Source: an uncultured Clostridia bacterium (lineage in GTDB: Bacteria; Bacillota; Clostridia; TANB77; CAG-508). From it: a DNA stretch of 51,955 nt. Below the pieces are notes generated by a model. That model made no database searches and was not told the origin of the DNA. It saw only the letters and a list, made by a program, of their open reading frames with translations. Of the stretch, positions 28,150 through 37,872 are shown piece after piece. A program made the translations under genes and the position numbers. The first letter of the stretch is position 1. The number at the start of each line of letters is the position of its first letter. The stretch covers positions 1 to 51,955 of the forward strand of contig CALXZU010000006.1 in assembly GCA_944393325.1 (NCBI GenBank), given 5' to 3'.

Positions 28150-29388
28150 TCATGGTAGATATTGTCTTGGATCTACTCTATTTGCATATGTACCTGGACT
28201 TCTTCTTACTTCAAAATGTAAATGTGGTCCTGTTGAATTTCCTGTTGAGCCAACATTCATAATTTGTTGTCCTCTTGATACATATTGTCCCTCAGACACT
28301 CTTAAAGAACCTGATTGTCCATGTGCATATAATGTATATAATCCATTAGGATGTGCTATTATTACATGAGTACCATAACTACTTGTTAATGATTTTGCTG
28401 TTACTACAACCCCTTCTTGAACTGCATAAACTGGTTGTCCATTTATTCCTCCACATCCGAAATCTACAGCACCATGATATGCTCCACTAGAATAATATAA
28501 ACCTGTAGTAATCCTTTGATAACCAGAAGGTACTGGATAAATAAATCCTGAAGAACTTACAGTTCCACCTCCTGTTGATGTTGATCCACCATTATTTGAA
28601 GAACTATTATTACTATTACTGTTTCCATTTCCTCCAGATGGTCTACTATTTAATTTATCTTGTATTTCTTTTTGCTTTTTCAAAATTTCTGCATCTATTG
28701 ATTTATTTGCTTCTGCTAATTCATCTATTTGTTCTTGGATTTTCTTTTCATCTTCAGATAATTGTGCCACTTGATTATTTTTTTCTTCCTTTGCAACTTC
28801 TAATTGTGCTGTAACACTTTGTTTACTCTCTTTAGAATTTGCAAGCTCTTGTTTACTACTTTCTAATTCTTGTTTGGCTGTTTCTACTTCTTGTTTTTCT
28901 TTTTCTAATCCATCTAAAAGCTCTGTATCTGCTTCTGCTAATTCTGATGCTAAATAATAACTAGATATCATATCTGTTACACTATCAGATGATAAAATAA
29001 AATCTAAATATGATGTATCACCACTTTCTTGCATTATTACTAATCTTTCTTCAGCTAGCTTTTGATTTTCATCATATTGTTTTTGAGCTTCTTCTAATTT
29101 TTTCTCAGCTTCTTCTATTTGTGCATTTAAATCTGTAATTTTACTATCTAATTCATTTATTTGTGATTGATAATCTACTATTTGACTATCTAAATCATTA
29201 ATTTCTTCTTGCACTCCAGCTTTTTCTTCTTTTACATCATCTAATTCGGCTTGAGCTTCGTCCATCTTCTTTTCATTGTCATTTTTTTGACTTTCAAGCT
29301 CATTTTGAGTTGCTGCAATTGACATTGTTTGTAGTAAAATCACTGCCACCGTGAGTATTCCCAATATTTTTAACCCTATCTTTTTCAT
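28150..29388 (-). CDS. Coiled-coil M23 peptidoglycan hydrolase (first of three paralogues)
   Basis: Translation starts at MKKIGLKILG (29388) after AAGGAGGAAACTT. The product is about 412 residues. It has a signal peptide (1-25) and a long two-part coiled coil (about 28-245) with the conserved hinge block LVIMQESGDTSYLDFIL. A Gly/Ser/Asn linker follows, then a LytM/M23 domain (about 290-412) with the zinc ligands in YHGAVDFG and HLHFEVR. It resembles EnvC/PcsB-type proteins, which are activated by FtsEX. Paralogues at 30571 and 31752 and ftsEX lie upstream on the same strand. Confidence 0.9.
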   Translation of the reverse strand: MKKIGLKILGILTVAVILLQTMSIAATQNELESQKNDNEKKMDEAQAELDDVKEEKAGVQEEINDLDSQIVDYQSQINELDSKITDLNAQIEEAEKKLEEAQKQYDENQKLAEERLVIMQESGDTSYLDFILSSDSVTDMISSYYLASELAEADTELLDGLEKEKQEVETAKQELESSKQELANSKESKQSVTAQLEVAKEEKNNQVAQLSEDEKKIQEQIDELAEANKSIDAEILKKQKEIQDKLNSRPSGGNGNSNSNNSSSNNGGSTSTGGGTVSSSGFIYPVPSGYQRITTGLYYSSGAYHGAVDFGCGGINGQPVYAVQEGVVVTAKSLTSSYGTHVIIAHPNGLYTLYAHGQSGSLRVSEGQYVSRGQQIMNVGSTGNSTGPHLHFEVRRSPGTYANRVDPRQYLP

Positions 29389-29493
29389 AAGTTTCCTCCT
29401 TATATTCATTATTAAATCTTTTGAATTTTAATATATTTTTTATTGTTCTTTCATATTTATCAAATCTATATTTTGGTTTTATAATTATCTTAT

Positions 29494-30504
29494 TTATATA
29501 TCTAATTCACATATAACTTCTTCAAAATTATCTTTTGGAGATTCATATGGCCAATATTTAAATTTTATTTTATTTTCTTTAACATATATTTCATTTGGAA
29601 TATTCCCCACTATTGATAAACTTCCTATCTCCTGCAACTTATCATTTGTATAATCATATATTGTATACTTACTAGTAATTGGTGAAATCATATTTGAAAA
29701 TGTTCTATGTATTATCTCTAATATTCCATCACTATTTAAATCTACAATATAATATTGATTTACATTATAATCCTTAACTTCTGTTGTATTATCATCATTC
29801 AAGTATTTATTAACAACATAATCTATATCATTAATGGAAATGTATTTTCCTGTTTCCTTTATACCTATCTTTTCTTCTATATTGTCTCCATCCAAATCTA
29901 ATTGCACCGTTGTAGTTTCATCATATTTATAATTTTCTATATTTATCTTTTCCCATTCATTATTTATATTATTATCGCTAGATGTATTTTCCTGTGTTTC
30001 GTTATTTTCTTGACTACTTAATGATAATATACTTTCAAATTTATTTATTATAGTTTCATCATATATACTAATGTCTTCATAATCTTTAGTTGAAAGTGTG
30101 TAATAATTATAGTTAGAAGTAGATGTATTCTGCCCATCATCTTTTTTAGTAATTACTTCATCAATTAAGAACTTTAATTCATTTATTTCATCTTCATTTA
30201 AATTTCTTGTATAAAGGATTTTTCCTTTATATTTATATCCTTTGAACCCCACATATTTATCTTCACATTTAGTAACTTGATTATTATCAAAATCAATTTG
30301 ATAATAATCATTAATATGTGAACCACCATCGTCCTGCATTGTAAATATTTTTGCATTAGTTGTTAATATATATTTTAAATCTGAATCTAAAGTAAAATTT
30401 GAATACTCTTCTGAGTTCTTTTTATTATAAATTATCAACATTATTATAATTGCTATAATTATTAAAATAGATATTATTATTAAAATTCTTTTGTTTTTCT
30501 TCAT
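29494..30504 (-). CDS. Membrane-anchored protein of unknown function
   Basis: The 336-residue product has a basic start, one membrane helix (about 6-26) and an extracellular remainder. Two Asp-rich loops, VQLDLDGDNIEEKI and IVDLNSDGILEII, resemble calcium-binding FG-GAP/EF-hand-like loops that often mark beta-propeller-like repeats. I recognise no family. It sits inside the M23 hydrolase cluster, between the second and third hydrolase genes, so a role in wall growth is possible but only inferred. Confidence 0.7.
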   Translation of the reverse strand: MKKNKRILIIISILIIIAIIIMLIIYNKKNSEEYSNFTLDSDLKYILTTNAKIFTMQDDGGSHINDYYQIDFDNNQVTKCEDKYVGFKGYKYKGKILYTRNLNEDEINELKFLIDEVITKKDDGQNTSTSNYNYYTLSTKDYEDISIYDETIINKFESILSLSSQENNETQENTSSDNNINNEWEKINIENYKYDETTTVQLDLDGDNIEEKIGIKETGKYISINDIDYVVNKYLNDDNTTEVKDYNVNQYYIVDLNSDGILEIIHRTFSNMISPITSKYTIYDYTNDKLQEIGSLSIVGNIPNEIYVKENKIKFKYWPYESPKDNFEEVICELDI

Positions 30505-30570
30505 GTGATTTTTCCCTTTATTCCATTAATATTTTCATTTTTTGTTTTTTTATTATTTCTTTTGTTTATA

Positions 30571-31728
30571 TCATGGTAAATATGGCATAGGATTTACACA
30601 ACTAGAATAACCATAACCAGGAGATCTTATTTCAAAATGTAAATGTGCACCTGTTACATTTCCTGTTGCACCAGATAACATTATTTGTTGTCCTTTGCTT
30701 ACTTTTTGTCCTTTACTTACATTTACTCTTGATGCATGTGCATAAAAACTATACACATTATTTCCATGATAAATCTCCACAAAATTACCATATGCACTAT
30801 TATATCCTGTGTCAAAAACTTGTCCATCTCCTACTGCATATACTGGTGTTCCTGTTCCTACTGGAAAATCTACTCCTGTATGGTATCCTGAACTCCACAT
30901 TGAACCTGCAACTCCATATCCTGTTCCTATTCTATTGTTTGATACCGGCCAACCAAAACCAAAAGAACTTGTGTCATTATTACTATTAGTTCCTCCAGAA
31001 TTATTTTTATCATATTCTGCTTTCATTCTTTCAATTTCTTTTTTAATACTTGCTTCATGTGATACTAATTCATCGATTTCTGCTTGTAAGTCTTTTTCTT
31101 CTTCAGATAATTCTGCAACATGTGCATCTTTTTCTGTTTTTAAAACTTGTAATTGTTGTGATTTACTTTCTTTTGTTTTTTTCACATTGTCCAAACTTGC
31201 TTTATTATCTTCCAATTCTTTTTTAGCATTCTCAAGCTCTTGTTTCTCTGTTTCCAAGCCTTCTAAAAGTTCTATATCTGCTTGTGCTAATTCTGATGCT
31301 AAATAATAGCTAGATATCATATCCATTATTCCGTCAGAATTAAGTATAAAGTCTAAATATGTAGCTTCACCAGACTCTTGCATTACTACTAATCTTTCTT
31401 CTGATAGTTTTTTATTCTCATCATATTGTTTTTGTGCTTCTTCTACCTTTTTTTGTGACTCTTCTATTTTACTATTTAAATCACTTATTTGACTATCTAA
31501 ATCATCTATTTCTACCTGATAATCTGCAATTTGTGTTGATAAATTCTCAACATCTTGCATTGTTTCAGACTTTTCATTTTGCACATCTTCTAATTCTTCT
31601 TTTTTATCTTCAATCTCACTATTTACATTATCTAAATCTTCTTGAGAAACTGCCATTACACTATTATATTGTAATATTACAACTATGACTAAAATTACTG
31701 ATAATATTTTTAATCCATTTCTTTTCAT
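30571..31728 (-). CDS. Coiled-coil M23 peptidoglycan hydrolase (second of three)
   Basis: The 385-residue product begins MKRNGLKILS behind AGGAGG. It has a signal peptide, a coiled coil (about 28-245; LVVMQESGEATYLDFIL in the hinge) and a C-terminal M23 domain with YHTGVDFPVG and HLHFEIRSPG. It is closely similar to the gene at 28150 over the coiled coil, so the two are probably a recent duplication. It lies downstream of the hydrolase at 31752. Confidence 0.9.
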   Translation of the reverse strand: MKRNGLKILSVILVIVVILQYNSVMAVSQEDLDNVNSEIEDKKEELEDVQNEKSETMQDVENLSTQIADYQVEIDDLDSQISDLNSKIEESQKKVEEAQKQYDENKKLSEERLVVMQESGEATYLDFILNSDGIMDMISSYYLASELAQADIELLEGLETEKQELENAKKELEDNKASLDNVKKTKESKSQQLQVLKTEKDAHVAELSEEEKDLQAEIDELVSHEASIKKEIERMKAEYDKNNSGGTNSNNDTSSFGFGWPVSNNRIGTGYGVAGSMWSSGYHTGVDFPVGTGTPVYAVGDGQVFDTGYNSAYGNFVEIYHGNNVYSFYAHASRVNVSKGQKVSKGQQIMLSGATGNVTGAHLHFEIRSPGYGYSSCVNPMPYLP

Positions 31729-31751
31729 AAGTTCCTCCTAAAATATCTTTA

Positions 31752-32984
31752 TTATTCACTTTGATTAGTAGTATTTTCTTCTTCATCTTTATTTTGAGTC
31801 TCTGGTACTAATCCATTTGTTATATATGGCATCGGATCTGTTACAACTCCATTTAATCTTACCTCAAAATGTGCATGTGGTCCTGTTGAATATCCTGTTG
31901 AACCTACTTTTAAAACTGCATCTCCTCTTTTTACAGTTTGTCCCACTTCTACTAAAATTTCTGAACCATGTGCATATAAAGTAGAAACTCCTCCACCATG
32001 GTCTATTATTACCATATTTCCATATGCACTATTATAACTTGCTTTTGTCACTATACCATCATTAGCAGCTATAAAATTCGCTCCTGTTGGTGCACTTATA
32101 TCTACACCTGAGTGTAATTTATAAACACCTGTTATTGGATGAGTTCTCATACCATATTTAGATGTTATCCTCGTATATCCTGGAACTGGCCAAGCAAGTT
32201 CTCCTCCAATATACTCTGCTGCTATACTTCCTTGTGCTAACTCTAAAATTTCTTTATTTATTTCTTCAAATCTTGTATTATACTCATCTATCTTTGTTTG
32301 TATTTCTATCTCTTTTTCAGATAATTTAGAAACCATATTTTCTCTTACTGATTTTGTATTTTCCAAAACTGTTGCTGTTTTCATTTGATTTGCTTTTATC
32401 TGTGCTAAATTCTCTTTATTAGTTTCAAGTTTTTGTTTAGATAATTCTATTTCGTCTTTTCTTATTTGCATATCATCTAATAAGTCCATTTCATAACTTG
32501 CAAGTTCTGAAATTAGAAAATAACTAGATAAGAAATCAGAAACACTTTTAGAACTAAGCAAAACATCTAAATACTCAGTATCACTTGATTCTTGTACTGC
32601 TATTAAATAATTATCAAGTAAAGCTTTTTGTTCATTATATGCCTCTTCAGACACTGTAAGTTTTTGAGTTATTTCATCAATTGATGTTTGTAATTCTGAT
32701 ATTTGAGTATTTAAACCCTCCAACTCTTGCTCTGATTCAGAAATTTTTTCATCTAATTTTTGTATCTGTTGTAAATTTTGTGATAGATCATTTTGTACTC
32801 CTTCAAGTCTTCCACTTTCCTCATCAATTTGACTTTGCACTTCATTTCTTTCATTTTGTAAATTTTCTACTGCTGTATTACCATTACTTGTATTATTTTC
32901 TGTTTCATTTTCTGCATGTACATAAGGAAAAATACTAAATATAGATATTACAAAAGCTAAAATTATAATTAAAAACTTTCGCAT
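31752..32984 (-). CDS. Coiled-coil M23 peptidoglycan hydrolase (third of three, next to ftsX)
   Basis: The 410-residue product has a signal peptide, a long coiled coil (about 40-260; hinge LIAVQESSDTEYLDVLL) and an M23 domain with HSGVDISAPTG and HAHFEVRLNG, plus an acidic/Asn tail. It starts 10 nt after the ftsX stop, so it is the direct operon partner of ftsEX and the likeliest FtsEX-controlled hydrolase (compare CwlO, PcsB). The order suggests that the other two copies arose from it. Confidence 0.92.
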   Translation of the reverse strand: MRKFLIIILAFVISIFSIFPYVHAENETENNTSNGNTAVENLQNERNEVQSQIDEESGRLEGVQNDLSQNLQQIQKLDEKISESEQELEGLNTQISELQTSIDEITQKLTVSEEAYNEQKALLDNYLIAVQESSDTEYLDVLLSSKSVSDFLSSYFLISELASYEMDLLDDMQIRKDEIELSKQKLETNKENLAQIKANQMKTATVLENTKSVRENMVSKLSEKEIEIQTKIDEYNTRFEEINKEILELAQGSIAAEYIGGELAWPVPGYTRITSKYGMRTHPITGVYKLHSGVDISAPTGANFIAANDGIVTKASYNSAYGNMVIIDHGGGVSTLYAHGSEILVEVGQTVKRGDAVLKVGSTGYSTGPHAHFEVRLNGVVTDPMPYITNGLVPETQNKDEEENTTNQSE

Positions 32985-32994
32985 TTTTTCTCCT

Positions 32995-33900
32995 TTATAC
33001 TTTTAAATATTTTCTCATAGAAATCATACTTCCAAGCACACCTATACCAATTCCTAATAACATGTAAACAAATATTATTGAATTAAACATATCACTAAAG
33101 CTAATTAAGCTCATATTAATTAATTGCATAAATTCTGAACTTACTAATTTATCTGCAATAAATGTATATGCTCCTCCTACAATTATAATTGATATAATAC
33201 TTGCTAAAATTCCTATAATCATACCTTCTACTATAAAAGGCCACCTAATAAATCCATTTGTTGCACCTACATATTTCATAATAGAAATTTCTTTTCTTCT
33301 TGCATGTACAGTTAATTTTATTGTATTTGCTATAATAAATATAGAAATTACAATTAATAATACTAATATTACTCCTGTTACAATCTTAATTCCATTTGCT
33401 AAATTTATTAAGGTTGTTACAACTTCGTCTTTACTGTTTATCTTTTTCACCACATCACTATATGTCTCTATTTGAGCTTGTACATCATTACTTTTAGTTA
33501 AGTCTGTTAGAGTTACTACATATGATGCAGTAAATATATTATTTTCTCCTTCATATCCTTCAAGCAAATCTTGTCTGTCTCCGAATCTTTCTTTCATTTG
33601 CTCTAATGCTTCATCTTTTGATACAAATTCTACTGTACTTACTCCATCTATTGCTCTTATTTTATTTCCTAATTCATCAATTTGTTCTTGACTTACTTCG
33701 TTTTTAACAAACACTTGTATACCTTGTTCTGATTCTACCTCATTTACAAAGTGATTTATATTTTCTCCTAAGATTAAAAATATTCCAAATATAATCATAG
33801 TAGCACACATAATCATAAGAGAAGCTCCAGTTGATTTTTTATTTTTAAATACATTACTAAATCCTTCGCCTATAAAATATCCTAATATGCTATATTTCAT
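32995..33900 (-). CDS. ftsX: Cell division ABC transporter permease FtsX
   Basis: The start MKYSILGYFIGEGFSNVFKN (33900) fits FtsX homologues; upstream Met codons lie in ftsE. The product is about 301 residues. It has one membrane helix (about 25-45), a large extracellular loop (about 50-165; IQVFVKNEVSQEQID) that contacts hydrolases, and three more helices with the coupling segment TVHARRKEISIMKYVGA. The start overlaps the end of ftsE. Confidence 0.95.
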   Translation of the reverse strand: MKYSILGYFIGEGFSNVFKNKKSTGASLMIMCATMIIFGIFLILGENINHFVNEVESEQGIQVFVKNEVSQEQIDELGNKIRAIDGVSTVEFVSKDEALEQMKERFGDRQDLLEGYEGENNIFTASYVVTLTDLTKSNDVQAQIETYSDVVKKINSKDEVVTTLINLANGIKIVTGVILVLLIVISIFIIANTIKLTVHARRKEISIMKYVGATNGFIRWPFIVEGMIIGILASIISIIIVGGAYTFIADKLVSSEFMQLINMSLISFSDMFNSIIFVYMLLGIGIGVLGSMISMRKYLKV

Positions 33901-34576
33901 AATCATAACCGCCTTTTTTATCATCTCTAATTATTTCGCCCTTGCGAATGTGTATTACTCTTTTTTTCATTTGATTTACTATATCTTTTGCATGTGTTGC
34001 AACTACTACTGTTGTTCCCCTCATATTAATGTCATTTAATAAATTCATAATATCCCAAGCTGTGTCTGGATCTAAGTTTCCAGTTGGCTCATCTGCAATT
34101 AACATTGATGGATTATTTACTAAAGCTCTTGCCAAAGCTACTCTTTGTTGTTCTCCTCCTGATAGTTCATTTGGATACATCTTAGCTTTTCCACTTAATC
34201 CTACAAGTGATAATACCATTGGCACCTGTCTTCTAATATGTCTTGGTGTTGCTCTTACAATATACATAGCATATGCTACATTATCATATACAGTTTTATC
34301 TGGTAAAAGTCTAAAATCTTGGAATACAACTCCCATACTTCTTCTTAAGTATGGTATTCTATTAGGTTTTAAAAATGTTGTGTCTTTTCCATTTATTATA
34401 ATATTTCCTGATGTTGGTTCTTCTTCTTTTAATATTAATTTAATAAGGGTTGATTTTCCACTTCCTGAAGAACCTACTAAAAACGCAAATTCTCCTTTGT
34501 CTATTACAAAATTAGCATTTTTAATCGCTTTTGTCCCTGTTTCATAGGTTTTTGTAACATTCCTAAATTCTATCAT
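33890..34576 (-). CDS. ftsE: Cell division ATP-binding protein FtsE
   Basis: The 228-residue ABC ATPase has Walker A GSSGSGKSTLIK, the Q-loop GVVFQDFRLLP, signature LSGGEQQRVALARAL, Walker B MLIADEPTGNLD and the H-loop VVATHAKDIV. It forms a complex with FtsX and transmits ATP hydrolysis to extracellular peptidoglycan hydrolases. A promoter lies about 80 nt upstream, so the ftsEX-hydrolase operon begins here. Confidence 0.97.
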   Translation of the reverse strand: MIEFRNVTKTYETGTKAIKNANFVIDKGEFAFLVGSSGSGKSTLIKLILKEEEPTSGNIIINGKDTTFLKPNRIPYLRRSMGVVFQDFRLLPDKTVYDNVAYAMYIVRATPRHIRRQVPMVLSLVGLSGKAKMYPNELSGGEQQRVALARALVNNPSMLIADEPTGNLDPDTAWDIMNLLNDINMRGTTVVVATHAKDIVNQMKKRVIHIRKGEIIRDDKKGGYDYEI

Positions 34577-34658
34577 TTTCGCTCTCCTTAAACTTTTGTT
34601 TTTTATCTAACCTTAATCTTTATTTTGCGCATAATATTCTATCTTACTTTACTTATTT

Positions 34659-34687
34659 ATCATATCAATAAAGTTAATTTTTTGCAA
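34659..34687 (-). promoter_or_regulatory. Promoter of the ftsEX operon
   Basis: On the minus strand TTGCAA (34687-34682), a 17-nt spacer and TATGAT (34664-34659). The remainder of the gap from 34577 to 34856 is AT-rich, and I see no gene in it. Confidence 0.6.
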
Positions 34688-34856
34688 TAGTTTTTTCTAA
34701 AAAATATGATAGAAAATGTTGGTTTTTTTCTTATTTTTTCAGTTTTTCTTTCTTTTTCTCATTTTTTCAAAATTCACAAAAAATTCACAAAGTGATTTTT
34801 CTTTTTTCTCGTTTTGAGAAATTTGAAATATATCTTTAAAATTTTTTATACAAAAC

Positions 34857-34888
34857 TAAAAAGTGATAGATATTCTACCACTTTTTTT
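34857..34888. terminator. Terminator after the transketolase operon
   Basis: AAAAAGTG and CACTTTTT with inner TAG/CTA pairs form a hairpin with T-rich flanks on either strand, at the stop of the gene at 34891. Confidence 0.7.
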
Positions 34889-34890
34889 AT

Positions 34891-35811
34891 TTAAAATTCT
34901 TTTATTATATCTTTTGCTGTTATTCCAAAATATTCCATTAATTCTTCTGCTTTTCCTGATTTTCCGAATGTATCATGTACGCCTAATCTTATTAGTTTTA
35001 CCGGATATTCTTCTATTAAAACTTCAGCTATTGCTGAACCTAAACCACCAATTATACTGTGATCTTCTATTGAAATTAATTTTTTAGTCTCTTTTGCACA
35101 CTTTACAATTAATTCTCTATCTATTGGTTTTATTGTATGAATATCTACAACTCTTATATTTATTCCCTTTTCTTCTAAGATTTTTTTTGCAATTAATGCT
35201 TGACTAACACATACACCTGTTGCAAATACCGTTCCGTCTGTTCCTGTACCTATTTGTATTCCTTTTCCTATTTCAAATTCTTGTGATTTTTCATATATGT
35301 TTTCTGTTTTTAATCTTGCAAGCCTTAAATATACTGGTCCTTCCATTTTTGATATTTCTTTTACCGCCCATTTTGTTTCTAAATCATCACATACTGACAT
35401 AACTAGCATATTTGGCATGGTTCTCATTAATGATATATCTTCTAACATTTGATGTGTTGCCCCATCTTCTCCTACTGTTACCCCACTATGTGTTGCACAT
35501 ATTTTTACATTTGCTTTTGGATATGCTATACTACATCTTATTTGATCATAACTTCTTCCTGCTGCAAATGCTGCAAATGTACTTGCATATGCTATTTTAC
35601 CTGCACTTGCTAGTCCTGATGCAACCCCCATCATATTTGCTTCTGCTATTCCCATATCAAAAAATCTTTCTGGAAATTCTTTCGCAAAAATATTTGTTTT
35701 AGTTGCTTCAGATAAATCCGCATCTAATACAACTACATTCTCATTTTCTTTGCCTAACTCTGTTAATGCTTCTCCATAGCTTTCTCTTGTTGCTTTTCTT
35801 ATTTTTTCCAT
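34891..35811 (-). CDS. Transketolase, C-terminal subunit
   Basis: The start MEKIRKATRESYGEAL (35811, ATG, AAGGAG site) is preferred over a TTG two codons upstream. The 306 residues form the pyrimidine-binding and C-terminal domains of transketolase: DADLSEATKTN, the catalytic-type Glu region FFDMGIAEANMMGVASGLA, and ATHSGVTVGEDGATHQ. With the preceding gene it forms a two-subunit transketolase of the pentose phosphate pathway, usual in Clostridia. The two genes are 22 nt apart. Confidence 0.93.
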   Translation of the reverse strand: MEKIRKATRESYGEALTELGKENENVVVLDADLSEATKTNIFAKEFPERFFDMGIAEANMMGVASGLASAGKIAYASTFAAFAAGRSYDQIRCSIAYPKANVKICATHSGVTVGEDGATHQMLEDISLMRTMPNMLVMSVCDDLETKWAVKEISKMEGPVYLRLARLKTENIYEKSQEFEIGKGIQIGTGTDGTVFATGVCVSQALIAKKILEEKGINIRVVDIHTIKPIDRELIVKCAKETKKLISIEDHSIIGGLGSAIAEVLIEEYPVKLIRLGVHDTFGKSGKAEELMEYFGITAKDIIKEF

Positions 35812-35833
35812 ATTCAAAAAACTCCTTTCGAAA

Positions 35834-36643
35834 TTATCTTAATTCCTCAATTGCCATTTTATATTGTTCTTCATTTGGTGCTTTTCCATGCCATTGTACT
35901 TTATTTTCCATAAATGATACACCTTTTCCTTTAATAGTTTTTGCAATTATACATACTGGCTTTTCTTTTACATTTTTTGCAACCTCAAATGCTGATTTTA
36001 TTTCTTCTATATTATGTCCATCTATGTTTATTATTTGGAACCCAAAACTTTTAAATTTTTCATCTATTTTATTTAGTCCTCCAACTTTTTGAATTGTACC
36101 ATCTATTTGTAGATTATTATTATCTACTATTACACATAAATTATCAAGTTTGTATTTATTGGCTGACATTGCAGCCTCCCACACTTGTCCTTCTTCTATT
36201 TCTCCATCTCCTAATATACAATAAACTCTATAATCTCTTTTGTCTAATTTTCCAGCTAAAGCAATTCCTACTGCACAAGATAACCCTTGTCCAAGTGACC
36301 CTGTTGACATATCCACTCCTGGTACTTTTCTCATATCTGGATGCCCTTGTAGCTTACTTTCTATTTTCCTAAAATTACCTAATTCTGATACATCAAAAAA
36401 TCCTTTATTTGCTAAACAACTATATAAAGCTGGACAACAATGTCCTTTAGATAGTATAACTCTATCCCTACTTTCCCATAAAGGATTATTTATATCCACA
36501 TTCAGTTCTTCAAAATATAAGACAGTCATTACATCTGCAATAGATAGAGAACCTCCTGGATGTCCAGATTGTGCTTTATATACTTGCTCTATTATTCCTC
36601 TTCTTATTTCTTTGGCTTTTTTTTCTAATTCTTTTTCTTCCAT
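35834..36643 (-). CDS. Transketolase, N-terminal subunit (thiamine diphosphate-binding)
   Basis: The 269 residues start EEKELEKKAKEIRRGIIEQVYKAQSGHPGG (quoted here only as the GHPGGSLSIADV region) and include DRVILSKGHCCPALY, TGSLGQGLSCAVG and the ThDP-binding ILGDGEIEEGQVWEAAMSANKY, then VIVDNNNLQIDG. Length and motifs match the N half of split transketolases. A GAGGTGAG site precedes the ATG. Confidence 0.93.
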   Translation of the reverse strand: MEEKELEKKAKEIRRGIIEQVYKAQSGHPGGSLSIADVMTVLYFEELNVDINNPLWESRDRVILSKGHCCPALYSCLANKGFFDVSELGNFRKIESKLQGHPDMRKVPGVDMSTGSLGQGLSCAVGIALAGKLDKRDYRVYCILGDGEIEEGQVWEAAMSANKYKLDNLCVIVDNNNLQIDGTIQKVGGLNKIDEKFKSFGFQIINIDGHNIEEIKSAFEVAKNVKEKPVCIIAKTIKGKGVSFMENKVQWHGKAPNEEQYKMAIEELR

Positions 36644-36825
36644 TTTCTCACCTCAAAACTAATATAACACAAATATTATTTTTTTACCAGAAAAAATAAA
36701 AAGAAAATTGAAGCAAATTATATAAAAGAAAAAGATATTATTGTTTATACATTTACTCCAATTTTATTTTTATAATATTTTTCTTATCCTATTATTATGT
36801 CTATAACAAATTAAGCAGATTTATT

Positions 36826-37872
36826 TTATTGAAATTGTTCTCTTTTTAATCCTGTTACTTTTTCTATTATATTTATATCTATTTTTTCTTTAAGCATATT
36901 TTTAGCTGCTTCTATTCTTCCAGATAATCTTCCCTCTGCTCTTCCTTCGGCCCTTCCTTCTGCCCTTCCTTCGGTCCTTCCTTCTGCCCTTCCTTCGGCC
37001 CTTCCTTCGGCTCTTATTCTTCTGTTTTCTTCTATTACCATTTCCTCTGCTGCTAACATATAATCACTTCCTTCCTTTACTATTTTTTCCATTAGGAGGT
37101 CTGTTCCTTTTTCTCCTAATTTTCTTATTAGTATTATTTTCATTGCATCATGTACTATAGTTTTCTCATTATCTGTTTCTTTTGCAATTTTTTTATTTAT
37201 TTCAAATACTGTCTTTATTAAACTTTCTGTATTTCTTACTTTTTCTAATAACAGTATTTTACTTAAAATTCCATTATCTTCTAACAGTTCTTCTTTATTA
37301 AAGTCTTTTATATCTACTAACTCATAATATCCTAATGTCCCTAATTCTGGTCTTTTTTCTATTCTTCCTTTTCCTAAAAATTCTTCCTGTATTTCTCTTA
37401 TATATCTTTTTGCTGTCCACTTTTCTTTTCCTGTATATAATACTATTGGGATTACTAAACATTCTTTATCTTCTTTTTTAGGATTTTCTATTTCATTTGC
37501 TCTCATTATTTCTACTTGATAGTTTAATATCCTATATGACATTCTATAATCTACTCTTGTTTGATGTTCTATTAGTATTACTACATTCATTCCTTTTATT
37601 TTATATACTATATCTGCTTCTCTATATTTTAATTCTGTTGTTACAAAACTATTTTTAGCTGATATTAACTCTTCTCCTTCTATTTCTATACCTATTACTT
37701 TACTTATAAATCTCGCTGCCTCTTTTTTGTTCTCGAATACCCTTTTTACTATTTTGTCATGTTCTTTATCTATTTTTGATTTATTTTTATTAAATCTTTC
37801 ACTTTCTTCTGAGTATTTTTTTACCATTTGCATAAATACTGGGTCTTTTAAATACTTTTCAAAGTCTTTCAT
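36826..37872 (-). CDS. Rpn/PD-(D/E)XK nuclease family protein (transposase_31-like)
   Basis: The 348-residue product has the Rpn-family nuclease core: FVTTELKYREADIVYKIKG followed by VVILIEHQT, giving the catalytic D...ExQ pattern (about residues 85-100), then YRILNYQVEIMR and VIPIVLYTG. Near the C-terminus a tandem array of AEGR units (about 290-315) forms a charged repeat, encoded by an 18-nt-type repeat at about 36920-37015. Rpn proteins promote recombination and some serve in phage defence. The repeat length may vary. It stands alone and is divergent from pepV. Confidence 0.82.
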   Translation of the reverse strand: MKDFEKYLKDPVFMQMVKKYSEESERFNKNKSKIDKEHDKIVKRVFENKKEAARFISKVIGIEIEGEELISAKNSFVTTELKYREADIVYKIKGMNVVILIEHQTRVDYRMSYRILNYQVEIMRANEIENPKKEDKECLVIPIVLYTGKEKWTAKRYIREIQEEFLGKGRIEKRPELGTLGYYELVDIKDFNKEELLEDNGILSKILLLEKVRNTESLIKTVFEINKKIAKETDNEKTIVHDAMKIILIRKLGEKGTDLLMEKIVKEGSDYMLAAEEMVIEENRRIRAEGRAEGRAEGRTEGRAEGRAEGRAEGRLSGRIEAAKNMLKEKIDINIIEKVTGLKREQFQ

